Source: Streptomyces lucensis JCM 4490
Lineage (GTDB): Bacteria; Actinomycetota; Actinomycetes; Streptomycetales; Streptomycetaceae
DNA: 64,000 nucleotides
NCBI RefSeq assembly: GCF_014650035.1
Contig: NZ_BMUE01000012.1
Span: forward strand, 186,001 to 250,000
Reading direction: 5' to 3'
Part shown: positions 9,188 through 17,929 of the stretch, piece by piece
Layout: each line of letters opens with the position of its first letter
Position numbering within the stretch: the first letter of the stretch is position 1
Notes under the pieces: generated by a model
Seen by the model: the letters and a program-made list of their open reading frames with translations, nothing else
What the model was told of the DNA's origin: nothing
Databases searched by the model: none
Made by a program: the position numbers and the translations under genes

Positions 9188-9484
9188 TCACGGATGCCGG
9201 TGCCTGGGCGGTCCCTGGTACGGGGGTCCCGGGTCCGGCGGCCGGTACGGCGGCACGTCCGGGCCCGGCTGGTAGTGCGGGCCCTGCCGCATGTGTCTGA
9301 GGATCAGGGCCATGTCGAGGGTGACCACCAGCCACAGCACCCCGCAGGCCGCCGCCCAGCCCGGGCGCCCGGCGAGCGCGAAGGCCGCCGTGCCGAACGT
9401 CGCCCAGACCAGCCCCCACACGCTCAGCCAGAACCGCGCCCGCAGTGCACTGCGGGCGGTCACCGGCTCACTGCCCGTACGCAT
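9188..9484 (-). CDS. Small two-TM membrane protein, unknown function
   Basis: A 98-residue protein. Two hydrophobic segments are visible, around residues 15-38 (WLSVWGLVWATFGTAAFALA) and 43-62 (AACGVLWLVVTLDMALIL). A proline/glycine/tyrosine-rich cytoplasmic or extracellular tail (PPYRPPDPGPPYQGPP) follows. The ATG is preceded by AGGAGG 12 bp upstream. I do not recognise the family. It is convergent with the TPR gene and divergent from the broken methyltransferase gene. Confidence 0.65.
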   Translation of the reverse strand: MRTGSEPVTARSALRARFWLSVWGLVWATFGTAAFALAGRPGWAAACGVLWLVVTLDMALILRHMRQGPHYQPGPDVPPYRPPDPGPPYQGPPRHRHP

Positions 9485-9667
9485 CGGATCACCGCTCCTC
9501 CTTGAAACGTACTCTCCGATGCGGGCGGGCATCAATCGGACTGGCGCCCACCTGCCGGCCGCACGGCGTCCCGGGCAGGAATGGTTCCCGTTCCGGACCG
9601 GACAGCTCGAACGAGTGAACGCCGGCCGGCTGGGAACGGCCGTGCGATGACGGGCCGTTGTCCGGGC

Positions 9668-10095
9668 ATGACGGTCGAAATGCGTGAGGGACACGAGGGC
9701 ACCGGACCCGGTGCGATCACCCCGGACGGACGCGCGGTCGAGCTGTACGACCGGCTGCCGGTGGGCGACGAGCCGGACATCATCACCGCGGCGGTACCGG
9801 CCGGCGCGCACATCCTGGAGCTGGGCAGCGGAGTGGGCCGAATGACCCACGCCCTGCTGGAACGCGGCTTCACGGTCACGGCGGTGGACGAGTCCGCCGA
9901 CATGAGCCCGTCGGAGACGGGGTCGACTCGGTCCGGGCCGAGTACCTGTTCCCGGACGCGGTCTGGACCCAGACGTTCCTGTCCCGGCCTCTGACCGCGG
10001 AGCAGTTCGAGTCGGCGCTGGCGGAAGCGGGACTGGAGCTGGACGCCTGTCTGACAGCGGACGGCATGTGGGTGAGAGCCGTACCGACGGCATAG
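9668..10095 (+). pseudogene. SAM methyltransferase remnant: internal deletion plus frameshift
   Basis: The first part is a clear class I methyltransferase N-terminus, with DIITAAVPAGAHILELGSGVGRMTHALLERGFTVTAVDES (motif I and post-I). Just after ESADM (about 9905) the sense frame changes. The next frame reads RAEYLFPDAVWTQTFLSRP through ALAEAGLELDACLTADGMWVRAVPTA to a TAG at 10093. That is the normal C-terminus of the same family. Only about 140 codons remain of a protein usually near 230-250, so motifs II-III are missing. The natural reading is a deletion that also shifted the frame. A catalytically active product is very unlikely. Confidence 0.75.
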
Positions 10096-10141
10096 CGGGA
10101 CGTGGGCCGGCGATGCCGTCCGCCCGGCCGCAGACGCCGGC

Positions 10142-10870
10142 CTAGTGCCCCCGGGAGCCTCCCCCGGATCCCCGGTGACCGCCTTGACCACCGGACCGTC
10201 GGGAACCACCTGTTCCCCCTGATCCCCGGGGGCCGTCCGGGCCGCCTGGTCCGCCCTGTCCACCCGGCCCACCCTGTGGGCCCGGGCCGCCGGGACCGGC
10301 GAAGCCGGCGTACCCGCCGTATGCTCCGGGGCCGGCCGGGCCGGTGAGGCCGCGGAGGCGCTCCATGTCGCGGCGGTCGCGTTTGGTGGGGCGGCCGGCG
10401 CCCCGGTCGCGCAGACCGGCCGGGGCGAAGGCCTCACGGGGCGGAGGCGGAGGGGAGTTGTCGATGTAGCACTCGACGGCCACGGGCGCGCCGACCCGCT
10501 TGCGGATGAGCCGTTTGACGATCACGATCCGCTCCCGGCCCTCGTTCCGCAGGCGCACCTCGTCGCCGACCCGCACGGAGTAGGCGGGTTTCACCCGCTC
10601 GCCGTTGACGTGCACGTGGCCGCCTCGGCAGGCGGCGGCCCCCAGGGAGCGCGTCTTGATCAGGCGTACGGCCCAGATCCAGCTGTCGATGCGCACCGTT
10701 TCGCCGGCGGCCGGTCCCGAAGCCTCGGCGGCGGCCACCGCGGCGGCCACCTTCGGGTCGAGCGGACGCTCGCCGGTGGTGCCGGGGCCCCCGGCATCCC
10801 GGGCAGAGCTCGTCCCACCGGGCCCGCCCGTCCCACGGGTCACGTTCTCGTCCGCATCCTCGGAAGCCAT
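10142..10870 (-). CDS. S4-domain RNA-binding protein with Gly/Pro-rich tail
   Basis: A 242-residue protein. An S4 domain (about residues 60-120: RIDSWIWAVRLIKTRSLGAAAC, then HVNGERVKPAYSVRVGDEVRL) resembles Hsp15/YrfH, which binds 23S rRNA of stalled 50S subunits. The N-terminal 55 residues are acidic and Gly/Ala-rich. The last 75 residues are a low-complexity GGxGGPGG and SGGxGG tract reminiscent of RGG-type RNA-binding tails. The start is ATG. Recycling of stalled ribosomes is inferred from the Hsp15 family and not shown here. Confidence 0.85.
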   Translation of the reverse strand: MASEDADENVTRGTGGPGGTSSARDAGGPGTTGERPLDPKVAAAVAAAEASGPAAGETVRIDSWIWAVRLIKTRSLGAAACRGGHVHVNGERVKPAYSVRVGDEVRLRNEGRERIVIVKRLIRKRVGAPVAVECYIDNSPPPPPREAFAPAGLRDRGAGRPTKRDRRDMERLRGLTGPAGPGAYGGYAGFAGPGGPGPQGGPGGQGGPGGPDGPRGSGGTGGSRRSGGQGGHRGSGGGSRGH

Positions 10871-10952
10871 GTCCCGACCTTAACTCCACGGGACGCAGGA
10901 GCCGGAGGTGTTTTCCGGGGGCCGCACCCGCCGTGTTCCGTGCTGCGCCCCC

Positions 10953-10958
10953 TACGGT
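10953..10958 (+). promoter_or_regulatory. -10 element for a leaderless uracil-DNA glycosylase message
   Basis: TACGGT lies 6 nt before the ATG at 10965 with no Shine-Dalgarno sequence between, the usual layout of leaderless Streptomyces transcripts. Confidence 0.5.
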
Positions 10959-10964
10959 TGCCTT

Positions 10965-11660
10965 ATGGACGACAGCAGTGCCCTCGCCCGGCTCGACCGT
11001 CGCGTCGCGGACTGCGGAGCCTGCCCCCGGCTGGTCGGCTGGCGGGAGGAGGTCGCCCGGACCAAGCGGGCCGCGTTCGCCGACTGGACGTACTGGGGGC
11101 GGCCGGTGCCCGGCTTCGGACCGGCGGACGCCCGGCTGGTGATCATCGGGCTGGCGCCGGCCGCGCACGGCGGCAACCGTACCGGCCGGATGTTCACCGG
11201 TGACCGCTCCGGGGACGTGCTCTACCAGGCGCTGTACGACGTGGGGCTCGCCTCGCAGCCCACCTCCGTCGCCATCGACGACGGCCTGAGCCTGTACGGC
11301 GTCCGCGTCACCGCGCCCGTGCACTGTGCCCCGCCCGCCAACAAGCCCACCCCGGGCGAACGCGACACGTGCCGCCCCTGGCTGGTCCAGGAGCTGACGC
11401 TGCTGCGCCCGACGCTGCGGGCCGCGGTGGTCCTCGGTGCCTTCGGCTGGCAGGCCGCGCTGCCCGCGTTCGCCGAGGCGGGCTGGTCCGTGCCCCGCCC
11501 CCGCCCGGCCTTCGCCCACGGCACCCGGGTCGCCCTCGACGGCCTCGACCTCTTCGGCTGCTTCCACGTCAGCCAGCGCAACACCTTCACCGGCAGGCTC
11601 ACCGCCGAGATGCTGCGCGAGGTGCTGCGCACGGCGGCGGACGCGGCCGGACTGCCGTAG
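10965..11660 (+). CDS. Family 5 uracil-DNA glycosylase (UdgB type)
   Basis: A 231-residue base-excision repair enzyme. Two early cysteines (C17 and C20 in DCGACPRL) and two later ones (in VHCAPP and RDTCRPW) match the [4Fe-4S] ligands of UDG families 4 and 5. The active-site segment GLAPAAHGGNRTGRMFTGD lacks the polar catalytic residue of family 4, and HVSQRNT is the second motif; both are typical of UDGb. Such enzymes remove uracil, and often hypoxanthine, from DNA. The start was chosen as the ATG 6 nt after a TACGGT -10 element. Confidence 0.9.
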   Translation: MDDSSALARLDRRVADCGACPRLVGWREEVARTKRAAFADWTYWGRPVPGFGPADARLVIIGLAPAAHGGNRTGRMFTGDRSGDVLYQALYDVGLASQPTSVAIDDGLSLYGVRVTAPVHCAPPANKPTPGERDTCRPWLVQELTLLRPTLRAAVVLGAFGWQAALPAFAEAGWSVPRPRPAFAHGTRVALDGLDLFGCFHVSQRNTFTGRLTAEMLREVLRTAADAAGLP

Positions 11661-11709
11661 CGGGATCAGCGGGCGGTGACCGGGGGCGGGGGCGTCGCCG
11701 CCGATGCGC

Positions 11710-12165
11710 TCAGGGCCGCCAGACGTAGCGCACGTCCGGTTCCCGCTCCTCGTTGCCGCTGCCGTCGGTGAACTCGACGGCGGTGAAGCCGTGCCGCTCG
11801 TAGAAGCGGTGGGCGGGCCTGTTGACCTGGAAGGTCCACAGCGTCAGCCCGCCCGGGCTGCGCTCCTTGGCCAGTGCGACGAACCGGTCGCCGAGGCCCC
11901 GACCCCGCCACCCGGGGTCCAGGTACAGCTGGGACAGCAGGTCGCCGTCGAGGACCATGAGGCCGACGACGCCGGTCCCGCCGGCCTCCGCCACCCACGT
12001 CTCCCGCAGGGGCACCACGACGTCCCGGATGTAGGCCCGTACGTCGTCGTCGGTGTGCGGCCGGACGACCGTGGGCAGCGCGGCGGTGAAGGACCGCAGC
12101 CAGACGTCGGCGGCGGCCCGGGCGTCGGCCGCCGTGGCCCGGCGCAGCACGACCGGACCCGTCAC
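11710..12165 (-). CDS. GNAT family N-acetyltransferase
   Basis: A 151-residue single-domain acetyltransferase. LYLDPGWRGRGLGDRFVALA is the acetyl-CoA pyrophosphate-binding motif A, and AHRFYERHGFTAVEF is motif B. The acceptor is unknown. The GTG start overlaps the TGA of the upstream RidA-like gene (GTGA), so the two are translationally coupled. Confidence 0.87.
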   Translation of the reverse strand: MTGPVVLRRATAADARAAADVWLRSFTAALPTVVRPHTDDDVRAYIRDVVVPLRETWVAEAGGTGVVGLMVLDGDLLSQLYLDPGWRGRGLGDRFVALAKERSPGGLTLWTFQVNRPAHRFYERHGFTAVEFTDGSGNEEREPDVRYVWRP

Positions 12166-12581
12166 CGGTCGCCCCCCGTCCGCTCCGGCACCATCGCCGT
12201 GGCCGTGATCTCCACCAGCTGCCCGGTGTAACCGAGGCAGGAGACGCCGAGCAGCGTGGAGGAGTGGGGGCCCCCGCTCAGCCCGGACGCCTCGACGACG
12301 TCCCACACCGCGGACAGCACCGAGGGCTCGTCGCTCACCACGTACACCTCCGTGACGACCACGTGCGCCAGGTCGCTGCCGACGGCGGCCAGCTGTTCCC
12401 GGAGGTTGGCGATCACCCGCTCGGCCTGCCGTACGGGGTCGCCCGGACCGACGACGTCCCCCTTCTCGTCGAGCGGTACGGCTCCGGCGAGGAACGCGAG
12501 CTTCGTGCCGGCCTCGACGACGGAGGCGTGGGAGTAGGTGGGCGGCGGGAAGAGCCCGGGCGCGGTCACTCGCCGGATCAT
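12162..12581 (-). CDS. RidA/YjgF family protein
   Basis: A 139-residue protein of the Rid superfamily. The family core is visible in YSHASVVEAGTKLAFLAGAVPLDEKG, in EQLAAVGSDLAHVVVTEVYV and in the C-terminal GQLVEITATAMVP. RidA enzymes hydrolyse reactive enamine/imine intermediates. The diagnostic catalytic Arg of true RidA (CRVQV near the C-terminus) is not obvious here, so this is probably another Rid subgroup. The ATG has AGGAG 7 bp upstream. It is the first gene of a two-gene operon with the GNAT acetyltransferase. Confidence 0.8.
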   Translation of the reverse strand: MIRRVTAPGLFPPPTYSHASVVEAGTKLAFLAGAVPLDEKGDVVGPGDPVRQAERVIANLREQLAAVGSDLAHVVVTEVYVVSDEPSVLSAVWDVVEASGLSGGPHSSTLLGVSCLGYTGQLVEITATAMVPERTGGDR

Positions 12582-12986
12582 GGCGGCTCCTGGAAGTCGG
12601 GGGAGGACGGGTGCGGAAACGGGTGCGGACGTCGGGACGGGTGCGGGACGTCGGGGCACGGCGGCGGGGCCGGGACGACGGCTTCCCGATCCTCCGCGAC
12701 CCGTGCGGCCGCGCGCACCCCGTTTTCGCGGCCGGCGGGCGCCCGGCAACGCTGCGGCCCGCGACCGGAGCCGAAGGATCACCGCTGGGGCGAGGCGTTC
12801 GTCCCGGGTGCCGCGCTCCTTCGGTCACCGGCCGCCCCGGCACCTTTCACCTCACTGAAACGTGATGGTTTCGCTCATCCGGGGAACGCGCCGTACCGTG
12901 GGTGTCCACACGTCGCAGCCCCCTCGCGGGCACCGACCCGTGGAACACAGCCCGGCCACTGTCGTCCGGAGGCACCCCGCCCCCGA
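12582..12986. other. Divergent intergenic region, no gene seen
   Basis: About 400 bp separate the RidA-like gene from the FUSC membrane protein. Frames through it give only Arg/Pro/Gly-rich shadow peptides. It must hold both promoters, but I could not pick out a convincing -35/-10 pair. Confidence 0.5.
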
Positions 12987-14963
12987 ATGAACAGGAGCCC
13001 CGTGTCCCGGCCCGCCGCACCCCCCTGGCTCGCCCACGCCCTCCGTGCCCAGCGCGGTCCCGTGCCCTGGAGCGCGATGACGCGGGGCGCGCTCGCGGCC
13101 GGCCCGCTGCTGCTCGCCGGTGTGCTCGGCGGACGGACGGCCGCCGGGGTGATCGCCGCCATCGCCGCGATGCTCGCCGGGATCAACGACCGGCCCGGCA
13201 GCCGGCGCGCCTCCGTCAAGCGGCTCGGCGTGCCCGCCCTGGCCGGGGCCCTCGGGCTGCTCGTGGGCACGTGTGCGGGGCAGGGGATGTCCGCCGTACC
13301 GCTGACCCTGGCGCTCACCGGGCTCGGCCTGGCCGCCGGCGCCCTCAGCGCGGTCGGGCCCGTCGCCTCCGCCGCGGGCACCCAGCTGCTGGTCGCCGCC
13401 GCCGTCGGTGCCGGCATGCCGGCGGCCGAGAGCGGCTGGCAGCGTGCCCTCGCCTTCCTCGCCGGCGCGGGCTGGCTGATCCTGCTCCGGCTCGTCCTGC
13501 CCACGCCCGGCTCGCTCGCGGGGGACTTCCGCTTCGACGGGGAGCGGGCGGCGGTCGCCGGCGTCTACGACGCGATCGCCGCGCTCGTCGACTCCGTGGG
13601 CGGCGAGCACGCCACCGCCCGGCGGGCCGCGCTCACCGCCGCCCTCGACCATGCCCAGGACGCCCTGGCCGGGCCCCGGCTGCGCCGGTACGCCAGTTCC
13701 GCCGCGGAGCGCCGGCTGCGCGCCCAGTACGCGGCCGCGCTGCCCCTCGCCGAGGCCGCCACCGCCCTTTTCTGGGCCGGGGAGCCCGTCGCGGCACGGG
13801 CGGCGGAAGGTGCCCGGCGACTCGCCGCCGCCGTGCGCGGCAACACCGGCGCCGGCCCGCTGCCCGCCCCGCACCGGTCCGCCCCGGCACTGCGCGCCCT
13901 CGACGACGCCCTGCTGCGCGCCGCGGCGACCTTCGACCGCGCCGAGGGCACGCACCACCGGCTGCTCGCCCGGCGGCGGAGCGTGCAGAACGCGGTGCGG
14001 GCAGCGTTCGGCGCGGGCGGACGCGAGTACGGGCTGCGGGTCGCCCTCTGCTTCGGCGGCAGCGCGGCCATCGCCCAGGCCCTGCACCACGCCCGCTGGT
14101 ACGGGCATCACCAGCACTGGTACTGGCTGCCCGCCACCGCCGTCTTCCTCGTCAAGCCCGATCTCGGGCCGCTCGCCTCCCGTGTGCTGTGCCGGGCCGC
14201 CGGAACCGTGCTGGGCGCCGTGGTGTTCGCCGGCTTCGCCGCGCTGCTGCCGCGGCCGGAGGGGCTGATCGCGCTGGTCGCGGTGTGCGGGGCGGCCGTC
14301 CCGCTCGCCACCCGGCACTTCGGCGCTCTGACCGCCGTCATCACCGTCCTCGTGCTCGCGCTGGTCATGGTCGGGGGAGAGCCCGAAGCCTCCGTCAGCC
14401 GGATCGGCGAGACCATGCTGGCCTGCGGGCTGGTGCTGATCGTCGGGCATCTGCCGATGCCGGGGCAGCGCGGCGGCGGGGTGCGGTCCCGGCTCACCGT
14501 GGCCGGTGACGCCGCACACGCCTACCTCGTGCACGTCGTCGGCGAGTCGGGTGACTCCGTCGCTCCCTCGGGCGAGTCCGCTTCCTCGGGTGCGGCCGCT
14601 CTCGCGGGTGAGTACGGCCCGCCTGGTGGCTTCCGCCCGTCCGGCGACCGCGCAGAGCGGTGGGCGCTGCGCCGGGAGGCCTACCGCACCCTCGCCGAGG
14701 CCCGTACCGCCATCGCCGTGGCCGCCGCCGAACTGCCCGCCCTCGCCAGGCACACCGAGGGCACGGACGCCGTCGCGGTCCTCCTGGAACGGCTCGTGGA
14801 CACGACCACGGCCTGCGCCGTCCACCTCGACGACACCGGCAGGCTCACCGCCCGCCACCGTGAACAGTTGCGGGAGGCGCTGGAAGAGCTGCGGGCGCAC
14901 GGCGTGCTGCCGCTGTCGCCGCCCGTCGTCGATGTGGAGCGTGCGGTTCGTGTCACCACGTGA
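12987..14963 (+). CDS. FUSC family membrane protein (aromatic acid exporter-like)
   Basis: A protein of about 658 residues with two membrane blocks, each of several hydrophobic helices. The first is at about residues 30-180 and the second at about 345-505 (the FUSC_2-type domain, with YWLPATAVFLVKPD and AVITVLVLALVMVGG). A cytoplasmic alpha-helical Ala/Arg-rich region joins them and a helical tail follows. The fusaric-acid-resistance/YccS-YhfK-like fold is linked to efflux of aromatic acids. The substrate here is unknown. Start choice: ATG at 12987 (GGAGG 14 bp upstream) or GTG at 13002 (AGGAG only 4 bp upstream). Confidence 0.83.
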   Translation: MNRSPVSRPAAPPWLAHALRAQRGPVPWSAMTRGALAAGPLLLAGVLGGRTAAGVIAAIAAMLAGINDRPGSRRASVKRLGVPALAGALGLLVGTCAGQGMSAVPLTLALTGLGLAAGALSAVGPVASAAGTQLLVAAAVGAGMPAAESGWQRALAFLAGAGWLILLRLVLPTPGSLAGDFRFDGERAAVAGVYDAIAALVDSVGGEHATARRAALTAALDHAQDALAGPRLRRYASSAAERRLRAQYAAALPLAEAATALFWAGEPVAARAAEGARRLAAAVRGNTGAGPLPAPHRSAPALRALDDALLRAAATFDRAEGTHHRLLARRRSVQNAVRAAFGAGGREYGLRVALCFGGSAAIAQALHHARWYGHHQHWYWLPATAVFLVKPDLGPLASRVLCRAAGTVLGAVVFAGFAALLPRPEGLIALVAVCGAAVPLATRHFGALTAVITVLVLALVMVGGEPEASVSRIGETMLACGLVLIVGHLPMPGQRGGGVRSRLTVAGDAAHAYLVHVVGESGDSVAPSGESASSGAAALAGEYGPPGGFRPSGDRAERWALRREAYRTLAEARTAIAVAAAELPALARHTEGTDAVAVLLERLVDTTTACAVHLDDTGRLTARHREQLREALEELRAHGVLPLSPPVVDVERAVRVTT

Positions 14964-15084
14964 ACGGACTCTCACGGTCCGCGCCGAAGGCGTGTCGGCA
15001 ATGTCTCAGTCCGGTCACCGAGCGAGGCCTTTTCCCTCTCCGGAGCGTTCACTCCAACAGGTACAACGCTTCTGGAGGTGCGAG

Positions 15085-15261
15085 ATGGTGAACGGGCGAA
15101 CGGTGCTCGAACGCTTTCCCGCCGGTGGTCCGCGGGGATCCTGGCCCGCGGAGGAGTTCGCCCACGCACGGCGTCTGGAGGGCCTGCCGGCCGAAGTCGT
15201 CATGGACCTCGCCACGGACACGTTCCTGGTGATCGTCCGCGGGGGCGTCGCCGTCGAGTGA
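15085..15261 (+). CDS. Small conserved protein of 58 residues, unknown function
   Basis: The ATG is preceded by GGAGG at 6-bp spacing, a strong initiation signal, and the frame has high G/C third positions. The product is 58 residues, soluble, with no cysteine and no membrane segment, ending in a hydrophobic beta-like stretch (TDTFLVIVRGGVAVE). I do not recognise it. Convergent with the ABC transporter gene. Confidence 0.65.
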   Translation: MVNGRTVLERFPAGGPRGSWPAEEFAHARRLEGLPAEVVMDLATDTFLVIVRGGVAVE

Positions 15262-15273
15262 CGCCGGGCCGGC

Positions 15274-17217
15274 TCAGGCCGGCTTCGGCGCCGGCACCGT
15301 CGCACCGAACTGATCCGCCTGCAGGGCGTAGAGCTCGGCGTAGACGCCGCCCCTCGCCAGCAGCTCCTCCGGGGAGCCGGACTCCACCAGCCGCCCGTGC
15401 TCCAGCACGTGCACCACGTCGGCATGCCGGACCGAGGCCAGCCGGTGGGTGATCAGGACGACGGTCTGCCCGCTGCCCGCCAGTGCCCGGATCTTCTCGA
15501 ACACCTCCAGTTCGGCCCGGGCGTCCAGCGCGGCGGTCGGCTCGTCCACGATCAGGATCTGTCCGCGCCGGTAGGCGGCCCGGGCGATGCCCAGCCGCTG
15601 CCACTGCCCGCCCGACAGCTCGTGCCCGCCGCTGAAGTGCCGGGCCAGCAGGGTGTCCAGGCCGCGCGGCAGATCCGCGACCACCTCCCCGGCGCCGGCC
15701 TCGGCGATCGACGCGGCCAGCCGCTCCTCCGTCATCGGCGCGGCGGGGCGGCCCACGGCCACGTTCACCCGGGCGGTGAACGGCCAGCGTTTGAAGTCCT
15801 GCGCCACCATCGCGATGCGCTCGGCCAGCAGCCGCCGGTCGGCCCGCGCGGTGTCCACGCCGTCCCAGAGGATCCGGCCCCGGTCCGGTGTGTACAGGCC
15901 CGCGAGCAGCTTGACCAGTGTGGTCTTGCCCGAGCCGTTCTCGCCGACGAGCGCGATGATCCGGCCCACGGGGAGCGTGAGGGTGACGTCGTCCAGGGCC
16001 GGCCGGGCGGCATCACCCGGATAGCTGAACGTGACGTTCTCGAACCGGATCTCCGCCGGGTCCTCCGGGAGGGCCTCACCGCCCGTGGGAATGGCGCGCT
16101 CGGCCGCCTCGGCGTACAGCCGTTCCAGATCGCCCACGAACAGGGCCTCCTCGTGCAGCTGGTTGATCTGCAGCACGAGCGTGTCCAGGCTGGCCGAGCC
16201 GGTCCGGATCGCCAGCACCGCGGTACCGGCCACGGACAGGGCCATCGCGTCGGCCAGCAGCAGCGCGCCCAGCGTGGCGTACGTCGCGAGCGTGGCGAGG
16301 CCCGTCCAGGCCGCCGCGATCAGCCCGGTCCGGGCGGCCAGCCGGGCCAGCCGGGCCTGTTCCGCCTCCGCCGTCTCCGACATGGCCCGGAAGTGCCGCA
16401 GCAGGAACGGGCCCACCCCGTGCACCCGGACCTCCGGAGCCGCGTCCGGCTCGGTGAGCAGGCTGCTGATCAGCTCGCCGGCACGGGCGTGCTGCACCCA
16501 CGTGTGGAACGACTCATAGCGCCGCCGGGCGTTGGTCAGCGCGCTCCAGGCGCTGGGCAGGGTCATGGTGACCAGCAGCGGCAGCAGTGCCGGATGCAGC
16601 ACGGTCAGCACGCCCGCCGCGGCGATCAGCGAGATCATCGCGTTGATCACCTCGGTGCCGAAGCCGATCATGCGCCGGGCCGACCGGGCGCCGTAGCGCG
16701 CGGTGTCCAGCAGCTTGTGGAAGGCGTGGTCCTCGATCGCGGCCAGCTCCACGTTGGCCGCCCGCTCCAGGTACAGCTCGGTCGCCACCCGCTCCACCTT
16801 GGGCTCGAGCCGGCCGGTGGCGTAGGTGGTGGCCGCCCGCAGCAGCGCGGTCACCAGCATCACGGCGGCGACGACGATCAGGGCGGGCGCGGCCGAGCGC
16901 AGCCGCTGAGCGATGTCCGGTCCGGTGAGCAGCTCGCCGAGCGCGCTGTTCACGGCCAGCAGGCCCACCGCCTGGGCCGCGCCCCGGCCGACCTCGGCGG
17001 CCAGCACGGTGCGAGCGGCCCGTGGGTCGGCCTGCCGGGCCAGCCGGAGGCTGGAGACCAGCATGCCGGGCAGGCGGACCACCATCGCGCGGAAGTTCAG
17101 CTGCAGGAAGGCGTCCGAGTGCTTGTTCCAGCCCGTGTCGTACCGCAGCAGTCCCCCGAACAGCAACTGCTCCGAGTCCGACACCACGGGCTCGGCCGCC
17201 CCCCGTCTCTTCCCCAC
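15274..17217 (-). CDS. ABC exporter half-transporter (fused permease and ATPase)
   Basis: A 647-residue protein. An N-terminal transmembrane domain of about 350 residues has several hydrophobic spans and is followed by a nucleotide-binding domain. Walker A is ALVGENGSGKTTLV, the signature is ELSGGQWQRLGIARA, and Walker B is ILIVDEPTAALDARAE with the H-loop in LITHRLASV. The arrangement is that of type IV exporters, which work as homodimers. The substrate is unknown. The start is GTG with GGGAGG upstream. It is not adjacent to a biosynthetic cluster, so an exported peptide or lipid cannot be inferred. Confidence 0.92.
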   Translation of the reverse strand: MGKRRGAAEPVVSDSEQLLFGGLLRYDTGWNKHSDAFLQLNFRAMVVRLPGMLVSSLRLARQADPRAARTVLAAEVGRGAAQAVGLLAVNSALGELLTGPDIAQRLRSAAPALIVVAAVMLVTALLRAATTYATGRLEPKVERVATELYLERAANVELAAIEDHAFHKLLDTARYGARSARRMIGFGTEVINAMISLIAAAGVLTVLHPALLPLLVTMTLPSAWSALTNARRRYESFHTWVQHARAGELISSLLTEPDAAPEVRVHGVGPFLLRHFRAMSETAEAEQARLARLAARTGLIAAAWTGLATLATYATLGALLLADAMALSVAGTAVLAIRTGSASLDTLVLQINQLHEEALFVGDLERLYAEAAERAIPTGGEALPEDPAEIRFENVTFSYPGDAARPALDDVTLTLPVGRIIALVGENGSGKTTLVKLLAGLYTPDRGRILWDGVDTARADRRLLAERIAMVAQDFKRWPFTARVNVAVGRPAAPMTEERLAASIAEAGAGEVVADLPRGLDTLLARHFSGGHELSGGQWQRLGIARAAYRRGQILIVDEPTAALDARAELEVFEKIRALAGSGQTVVLITHRLASVRHADVVHVLEHGRLVESGSPEELLARGGVYAELYALQADQFGATVPAPKPA

Positions 17218-17413
17218 CCTGACCTCCCCACCGTGACGGAACGGCCACTATCGCGGGCGCACCCCGTGCCTGTGCAGGGCGCGAGCGGAGGCGAGCGGGG
17301 GCGTGGAAGGGGCGCGGGGCATGCGAGCGCTGCGGCGCGAGGCGCAGGGCGCGTGCGGGGAGGGATGCGGCGGGGCGGGTGTGCGGAGGGAAGCGGCGGG
17401 GCAATTGCCGTCC

Positions 17414-17929
17414 CTAGGCCGACACGGCACTCGACCAGTCGGGGGTTGTTCCCGTCACCCGGCACAGGGCCAGGTACAACGGGATGGGCGGGGTGTACGG
17501 TGCCGGTCCCTCGGGGCGGTGGATGAGCCGGGCGGTGCCGGTGACGAGGGCGCCGGGGGCGTACTGGGCGGGCGACGGCCAGGGCAGGGCGTAGTCCGAA
17601 TCCGCCGGAACGATCCACCACCAGCGGCTTCCGTCGGCGTACACACAGCCCAGCCGGGGGAGCCGCGGTACGACCAGGGGGCCGAGGCGGTCGGGAACGG
17701 CCACGGCGTCACAGCCGAGCGGGGCCGTCATGCCGTCCGGCATCGGCAGCCGGCGGGTCGCGTCCGGTGCCGGGCGCCGGCGCTGGAGCCGCACCAGGGT
17801 GTCCAGGCCGATCGGCCCGTCCGGACCCACGCGCTCCTGACCGGCGGCCTCGCACTGCGGGGATCCGGCCGCCCGGTGCCGGTCGCAGTCGCTCCCGCCG
17901 CGCCGGTCGAAGGCCCCGGGGCCGGTCAC
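17414..17929 (-). CDS. Hypothetical protein coupled to the HATPase gene
   Basis: A 171-residue protein starting with GTG, whose GTGA overlaps the stop of the upstream HATPase gene. The N-terminal third is polar and Arg/Gly-rich. The C-terminal part has a conserved-looking core rich in Trp and Tyr (GCVYADGSRWWWIVPADSDYALPWP). No family is recognised. The overlap suggests it works with, or is regulated together with, the HATPase-type protein. Confidence 0.72.
   Translation of the reverse strand: MTGPGAFDRRGGSDCDRHRAAGSPQCEAAGQERVGPDGPIGLDTLVRLQRRRPAPDATRRLPMPDGMTAPLGCDAVAVPDRLGPLVVPRLPRLGCVYADGSRWWWIVPADSDYALPWPSPAQYAPGALVTGTARLIHRPEGPAPYTPPIPLYLALCRVTGTTPDWSSAVSA

Noticed and set aside
15274..17217. 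Antibiotic export as part of a biosynthetic cluster
   Set aside because: No polyketide, peptide or tailoring genes lie near the ABC exporter.
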